The notes under the pieces were generated by a model, which saw nothing but the letters and a program-made list of their open reading frames with translations, had not been told where the DNA came from and searched no databases. From an uncultured Spirochaetaceae bacterium (GTDB lineage Bacteria > Spirochaetota > Spirochaetia > Treponematales > Treponemataceae), in assembly GCA_902797925.1 (NCBI GenBank), contig CADBUT010000104.1, forward strand, positions 1 to 9,738: a stretch of DNA of 9,738 bases, in the 5' to 3' direction. Below, piece by piece: positions 5,850 to 9,738 of the stretch. The position numbers and the translations under genes were made by a program. The stretch's first letter is position 1. The number at the start of each line of letters is the position of its first letter.

Positions 5850-6467
5850 GTGTCTATAAAAGCAGTAATTTTTGATTTTGGCAATGTCATTTCGGTAACG
5901 CAACCGAATACTTGCTTCTATAATATGGCGGAGCTGACAGGTATTCCGCATGAAATTTTCTTTAAGGCAATGGGCCCGCAACGTAGCGATTTCGATTTAG
6001 GCGTAATAAGCGCAGCCGAGCTTTATTCGCGCGTATTGAAAGACAACGGCTATGATTCAGAATCTCAAGACAAAGATTTATGCCGAAAACTTGGCGATAT
6101 GGATCTTTCAAGCTGGAACCACATAAACACGCAAGTATCTGACTGGGCGCTTGAGCTTCAAAGGCAAGGGTACAAGCTTGGCGTTCTTTCTAATATGCCG
6201 TATGAATTTCTTGAAAGATACAAGCAAAATATTCCGCCATTTGTAAAAGCCGACTATGCAGTTTTTTCGTGCAATGTGCACATTATCAAGCCAGATGCAC
6301 GAATCTACAAGCTTGAGCTTGACGGGCTTGGCGTAAAGCCTGAAGAAGCCGTATTTTTCGATGATTTGCAGAAAAACATAGACGCTGCAAAAGCATTGGG
6401 CATAAACGGCATTCTCTGGGAAAATTTCAACCAGGCAAAAGCTGAATTTGAAAAGCTTGTTAAATAG
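5850..6467 (+). CDS. HAD-superfamily subfamily IA hydrolase, YihX-like phosphatase
   Basis: 205 residues from a GTG at 5850 with AAAGAGG (5838-5844) five bases upstream; the first codons read directly into the first HAD strand, so the start is well fixed. HAD motifs are all present: motif I FDFGNV with nucleophile D9, motif II GVLSNM with S114, motif III K147 (IIKPDARIY) and motif IV FFDDLQKN with D171/D172. Residues 15-95 form the helical cap typical of the IA group. Motif I has Gly at position 11 where many HAD phosphatases have the acid/base Asp; this FDxGNV form is normal for YihX-like members. YihX of E. coli hydrolyses alpha-glucose-1-phosphate, but the substrate here cannot be read from sequence. 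Cytoplasmic. It is probably cotranscribed with the membrane-protein gene 66 bases downstream. Confidence 0.9.
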   Translation: MSIKAVIFDFGNVISVTQPNTCFYNMAELTGIPHEIFFKAMGPQRSDFDLGVISAAELYSRVLKDNGYDSESQDKDLCRKLGDMDLSSWNHINTQVSDWALELQRQGYKLGVLSNMPYEFLERYKQNIPPFVKADYAVFSCNVHIIKPDARIYKLELDGLGVKPEEAVFFDDLQKNIDAAKALGINGILWENFNQAKAEFEKLVK

Positions 6468-6533
6468 CCGAAAAAGGCATAAGATGAACAAGTTCAATGA
6501 CATTTTTTATTTGAATACAGAGGATTCCTTTTT

Positions 6534-6917
6534 ATGGATAAAAAAGATGATGCATATAAAGCTCAAATTGCTTTTGAAGTAAACCAGATTAGAAGCAAAT
6601 ACCTTCCGCAAGACCAGAACAAGCTTGAGCAGCTCAAGAAGCTCGACAAGCAGGCCACAAAGCCTGGCAAAAAGGCTGTAGTCATAATGATTCTGATAAG
6701 CCTTGCACTTATCGGCACAGGCATTCCGTTGATTGCGCTTTTAAACCAGATTCTGGCGGGAACAATTTGCTGCGTCTTAAGCCTGAGCTGCGCTTTTCTG
6801 ATAAAGCCTGTTTACGGCTTTGTAACTGAAAAAGAGCGCACAAGGCTTGCACCGCAGATTATGCGCCTCAGCGACGAAATTTTGGGCAACAGCCAGAACA
6901 ATCAGAACAGATACTAG
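6534..6917 (+). CDS. Small two-helix membrane protein of unknown function
   Basis: 127 residues from an ATG with AGAGGA (6519-6524) nine bases upstream. The N-terminal 45 residues are charged and helical (EVNQIRSKYLPQDQNKLEQL, then KKLDKQATKPGKK). Two membrane helices follow, about 47-70 and 73-95, with a very short turn, and then a charged C-terminal helix (FVTEKERTRLAPQIMRLSDEIL) and a Gln/Asn-rich tail. Both ends should be cytoplasmic. The layout, with 'Y.P.....LE.LK.LDK.a..P' before two helices, resembles small proteins found in Clostridia and other hosts and often named 'dihydropteridine reductase'. Nothing here supports that enzyme: no nucleotide-binding fold is possible in so short a membrane protein. 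I found no promoter in the 66-base gap, so it probably shares the HAD-gene transcript. Function unknown. Confidence 0.8.
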   Translation: MDKKDDAYKAQIAFEVNQIRSKYLPQDQNKLEQLKKLDKQATKPGKKAVVIMILISLALIGTGIPLIALLNQILAGTICCVLSLSCAFLIKPVYGFVTEKERTRLAPQIMRLSDEILGNSQNNQNRY

Positions 6918-6928
6918 CCGCGCTGAAG

Positions 6929-6954
6929 CGGGCAAGCTCGCCCCGCCCTGCACT
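6929..6954. repeat. GC-rich palindromic element, copy A (extragenic)
   Basis: 26 bases, 12 bases past the stop of the membrane-protein gene, in the 85-base gap before the mfd end. A palindromic core, CGGGC-aAGCTc-GCCCCG, is followed by CCCGCCCTGCACT sharing its last C residues. The 13-mer CCCGCCCTGCACT is identical in copy B inside mfd. It may act as part of a two-way terminator, though only a TTTT follows on the + strand. Confidence 0.55.
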
Positions 6955-7002
6955 TTTCAGGCTTTCTTAGAACAGAAACTTCTGAAGAACCTTTGGAAAA
7001 AA

Positions 7003-9738
7003 CTAAGCCAAAAGTGCCTGAATCTTTTCGCGGAGGAATTCAGACTTTTCTTTAAGCCCGATTTTGCCAGTCTTGAGAATGAGCACATTTGGATGAGTCG
7101 GGTCGAGCTTGACCCGCCCTGCACTCTCGCGCATCATTTTAAGCACTTTCTCTACAGACACATTGGCCACTTTTGCAAATTCTATTCTTACCTCGCCATT
7201 CTTTTCTTTTAAGGTTGAAACTGACAATTTCTTGCAGAAAATCCGTATTTCGGCCAAGGCCAAAAGGCTTTGCACTTCATCAGGCACAGGCCCAAAACGG
7301 TCGTTAAGCTCTTCGTAAACGCGCTCAAGTTCATCAGATGAAGAAACTGACGCAATCTTCTTATAGATTTCCATTTTTATCTGCGGATTAGTTATGTAAG
7401 TTTCCGGGATGTAGCCCGTATATTCAAGCTCAAGCAGCGCATCCTGCTCTTCTTCAAAGTTTTCGTTTGAAAGCCGCTGAATCGCGCCTTCAAGAAGCCT
7501 AAGATAAAGATCAAAACCGACAGAATAGACATCGCCAGACTGGTCTTTGCCAAGAAGGTTGCCAGCTCCGCGGATTTCCATGTCTTTCATCGCAATCTTA
7601 AAGCCAGAACCAAGCTCGGTAAAGTCAGAAATAACCTGAAGGCGCTTCATAGCAATTTCAGAAAGCGCCCTGCCCTCAGGGTAAAGCAGATAAGCAAAAG
7701 CCTTTCTGTCGCTTCTGCCGACGCGGCCACGCAGCTGATAAAGCTGAGAAACACCGTACATATCAGCGCGGTCAATGATAATCGTGTTCACATTCGGAAT
7801 ATCAATTCCGTTTTCGATAATTGTTGTTGACACAAGGACATGAAAGCCGCCCATCTTAAAACGGTGGAAAATATCGTCAAGCTCGGTAGATGTCATCTTG
7901 CCATGCGCCGTGTCAATCAGCATTTCTGGCACAAGCCGCTCAAGCTTGAGCCGCGTCTCGTCAAGAGATTCAACCCTGTTATGAAGATAGAACACCTGCC
8001 CGCCCCGCTCCACTTCGCGCCTTATTGCGGCGGCAACGCGGTCGTCGTTGTACGCATCGATTATAGTTTCAATCGGCTGGCGGTTCTGCGGCGGCGTGTT
8101 CAATATGCTCATGTCGCGGATTTTAAGCAAAGACATGTGCAGAGTTCTCGGAATCGGTGTCGCGCTCATCGCAAGTGAGTCTACAGAAGTTTTCAGCTCT
8201 TTTAGCCGCTCTTTGTCTTTAACGCCGAAACGCTGCTCCTCATCGATAATCATCAGCCCCAAGTCTTTGAACGCAACGTCTTTTTGTTTTATGCGTTGTG
8301 TTCCGATGATGATGTCGATCTCACCGTTCTTAAGCTTTTCAAGAATCTGCTTCTGCTCTTTTGGCGCAACAAAGCGCGAAAGATGCGCAATTCTTACAGG
8401 AAAATGCTCGAAACGTTCCACACAGTTCTCGTAATGCTGTTCCGCCAGAATTGTGGTTGGCGCAAGAAAGGCAACCTGCTTGCCGCCGATAACAGCCTTG
8501 AACGCAGCGCGCATAGCGATTTCGGTCTTGCCGTAGCCGACGTCGCCGCAAATAAGCCTGTCCATCGGCTGCGGCCGCTCCATGTCAGCCTTTACATCGG
8601 CAATGCAAGTAAGCTGGTCGTCAGTCTCTTCATACGGAAAAGCGGCTTCAAATGCAGTCTGAAATTCGTTGTCTTTGGGGAAAGGAAAGCCGCGCGCGGC
8701 CTTGCGCTTTGAATAAAGCTGAATGAGCCGTTCTGCAATGTCCTCTACAGACTTTTTAACCTTGTTCTTGCGGTTTTCCCAAGACTTTGAGCCGAGCCTG
8801 TCAAGCTTCGGTGCATCGCCTTCGTTGCCGATGTAACGCTGAACAAGATTCACCTGCTCAATCGGAATGCAGACGCTCTCTTCGTCGGCGTATTCAATCT
8901 TGATGTAGTCGCGCTCGTTGCCCATTGCGCGCACGCGCTCTATGCCCTTGAACAAGCCGATGCCGTAATTCACATGAACGACATAATCGCCGGGGTTCAG
9001 CTCGACAAACGTATCGATGACCGCGCTCTTTACATATTTTACAGACTTTGGAATGTGCCGCCGTCTGCCGAATATTTCGTTTTCTTGAATGACAAGGATT
9101 TTTTCGTCCGGAATGCTGAAGCCGCTTGAAATGCTGAGCGGCACAATCTCGATTGACGGAAAATCTTTCAAGATTTCGTTTATGCGCAAAGCCTGGTTCG
9201 CGCTGTCTGCAAAAATGTAGACGCTCCAGCCGTCTTTGATAAGCCCTTCAAGCTGCTCCTTCAAATAATTGATGTTGCCAAAGAAGCTTCTCGGCTGTTC
9301 GGTTTCAAGAATTATGCGCTCCGAATTAAGCGCATCGTCGCCGTGAATTGAGCGTAATCTTATGGTGCGCCTGCATTTGCAGTTTATTTCATCAAAATCG
9401 TACAATATGTCTTCCGGCAGCGGAACATCCCTGCCCTCGACCAAAGCACGTTTGTACAGGCCGTTGTATTCATTCTTAAAGCTTTCCTGCGCATTAGAGA
9501 GCCTGTCGAAATCCAGCATTATCAGCGTGGTCTCATCTGAAATATAATCGAAAATCGAGCATGCACCGCCCTGGTCGCTGAAGCTAAGGCTGTAAAAAAG
9601 TTCTTCACCTTCAGCCTGCTTGTTCACATAAAGCTCGCTAAGCAGATTTTCTGCGTTATTCTTGAAAATGCCTTTCTCGTCGTGCAGCTTCTTAATCTGC
9701 TCTTCAAGAATGCTTATGCGCTCATCGTCCCAGATGAC
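7003..9738 (-). CDS. mfd: Mfd: transcription-repair coupling factor, C-terminal ~911 residues (N-terminus outside window)
   Basis: The frame is open from the window edge to TAG at 7003-7005; the GTG at 9627 is internal. Mfd pushes stalled RNA polymerase off DNA lesions and recruits UvrA. Fragment residues: the RNA-polymerase-interacting (CarD-like) domain begins LNPGDYVVHVNYGIGLFKG near 247. Translocase motifs are Walker A GDVGYGKT (398-405), DEEQ (499-502), SATPIPRT (525-532) and motif VI QLRGRVGR (668-675), followed by the TRG region. The TRCF C-terminal domain starts YIPETYITNPQ near 776. Aligning the Walker A lysine with E. coli K634 implies about 230 missing N-terminal residues, mainly the UvrB-like part. 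One deviation is GTQRI where GTH is usual. The gene is more GC-rich than its neighbours and carries the palindromic element in frame at residues 872-880. The promoter is off the window. Confidence 0.98.
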   Translation of the reverse strand, partial: VIWDDERISILEEQIKKLHDEKGIFKNNAENLLSELYVNKQAEGEELFYSLSFSDQGGACSIFDYISDETTLIMLDFDRLSNAQESFKNEYNGLYKRALVEGRDVPLPEDILYDFDEINCKCRRTIRLRSIHGDDALNSERIILETEQPRSFFGNINYLKEQLEGLIKDGWSVYIFADSANQALRINEILKDFPSIEIVPLSISSGFSIPDEKILVIQENEIFGRRRHIPKSVKYVKSAVIDTFVELNPGDYVVHVNYGIGLFKGIERVRAMGNERDYIKIEYADEESVCIPIEQVNLVQRYIGNEGDAPKLDRLGSKSWENRKNKVKKSVEDIAERLIQLYSKRKAARGFPFPKDNEFQTAFEAAFPYEETDDQLTCIADVKADMERPQPMDRLICGDVGYGKTEIAMRAAFKAVIGGKQVAFLAPTTILAEQHYENCVERFEHFPVRIAHLSRFVAPKEQKQILEKLKNGEIDIIIGTQRIKQKDVAFKDLGLMIIDEEQRFGVKDKERLKELKTSVDSLAMSATPIPRTLHMSLLKIRDMSILNTPPQNRQPIETIIDAYNDDRVAAAIRREVERGGQVFYLHNRVESLDETRLKLERLVPEMLIDTAHGKMTSTELDDIFHRFKMGGFHVLVSTTIIENGIDIPNVNTIIIDRADMYGVSQLYQLRGRVGRSDRKAFAYLLYPEGRALSEIAMKRLQVISDFTELGSGFKIAMKDMEIRGAGNLLGKDQSGDVYSVGFDLYLRLLEGAIQRLSNENFEEEQDALLELEYTGYIPETYITNPQIKMEIYKKIASVSSSDELERVYEELNDRFGPVPDEVQSLLALAEIRIFCKKLSVSTLKEKNGEVRIEFAKVANVSVEKVLKMMRESAGRVKLDPTHPNVLILKTGKIGLKEKSEFLREKIQALLA
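7099..7125. repeat. GC-rich palindromic element, copy B (inside mfd)
   Basis: 27 bases within the mfd coding region. The core is a perfect 6-bp inverted repeat CGGGTC/GACCCG around gAGCTt, followed by CGCCCTGCACT. It aligns to copy A with one gap and a few changes, and shares the exact 13-mer CCCGCCCTGCACT. It is nine codons long and in frame, encoding SAGRVKLDP near the end of the Mfd C-terminal domain. Confidence 0.55.

Noticed and set aside
6484..6582. Short frame beginning MNKFNDIFY between the HAD and membrane-protein genes
   Set aside because: It runs out of frame into the following gene, its upstream purines are not a convincing ribosome binding site, and the peptide matches nothing known to me.
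8048..8712. Long + strand frames opposite mfd
   Set aside because: They are antisense shadows of a GC-richer gene, have no family features, and the - strand protein is an unambiguous Mfd.

Overview
The window looks like chromosomal DNA of a spirochaete, most likely a Treponema. This is inferred from gene content and order (a GldG-like/DUF4340 pair, a TPR protein pair fused in an operon with rlmN, mfd, rsmD), from moderate GC in genes with very AT-rich spacers, and from sigma70-like promoters with short leaders. No rRNA or tRNA gene fixes the species. I see no insertion sequence, phage gene, CRISPR array or tRNA. Ten protein genes are supported; two of them (the first and the last) run off the window.

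Left part (1-2300, + strand). The window opens inside a GldG-like auxiliary subunit of an ABC-2 type transporter. A DUF4340 membrane-anchored protein follows 14 bases later and ends at a short AU-rich hairpin with a T run. A separate 68-residue gene then encodes a heavy-metal-associated (HMA) fold protein in which both metal-binding cysteines are replaced by glutamates. A strong 11-bp hairpin separates it from the converging genes on the other strand.

Middle part (2308-5680, - strand). One operon, read right to left, starts at a good promoter (4888-4915). It encodes a 114-residue TPR-like protein, a 392-residue TPR protein built from alternating repeat types, and RlmN, the radical-SAM 23S rRNA/tRNA adenine-C2 methyltransferase. 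The genes are 4 bases apart or overlap. Upstream lies rsmD (16S rRNA m2G966 methyltransferase) with its own near-consensus promoter, so two rRNA base methyltransferases lie side by side in separate units.

Right part (5680-9738). A divergent spacer holds the rsmD promoter, the promoter of a HAD-IA phosphatase gene, a 10-bp inverted repeat and a possible 27-codon ORF. The HAD gene is followed on the + strand by a small two-helix membrane protein. The window closes with the C-terminal ~911 residues of Mfd, the transcription-repair coupling translocase, on the - strand. A GC-rich palindromic element occurs just after the membrane-protein gene and again, in frame, inside the mfd coding region.

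Most of the window is housekeeping DNA. The points most worth a second look are the cysteine-less HMA protein, the two-type TPR super-repeat shared between neighbouring genes, the palindromic element that also sits within mfd, and the hairpin/small ORF between rsmD and the HAD gene.
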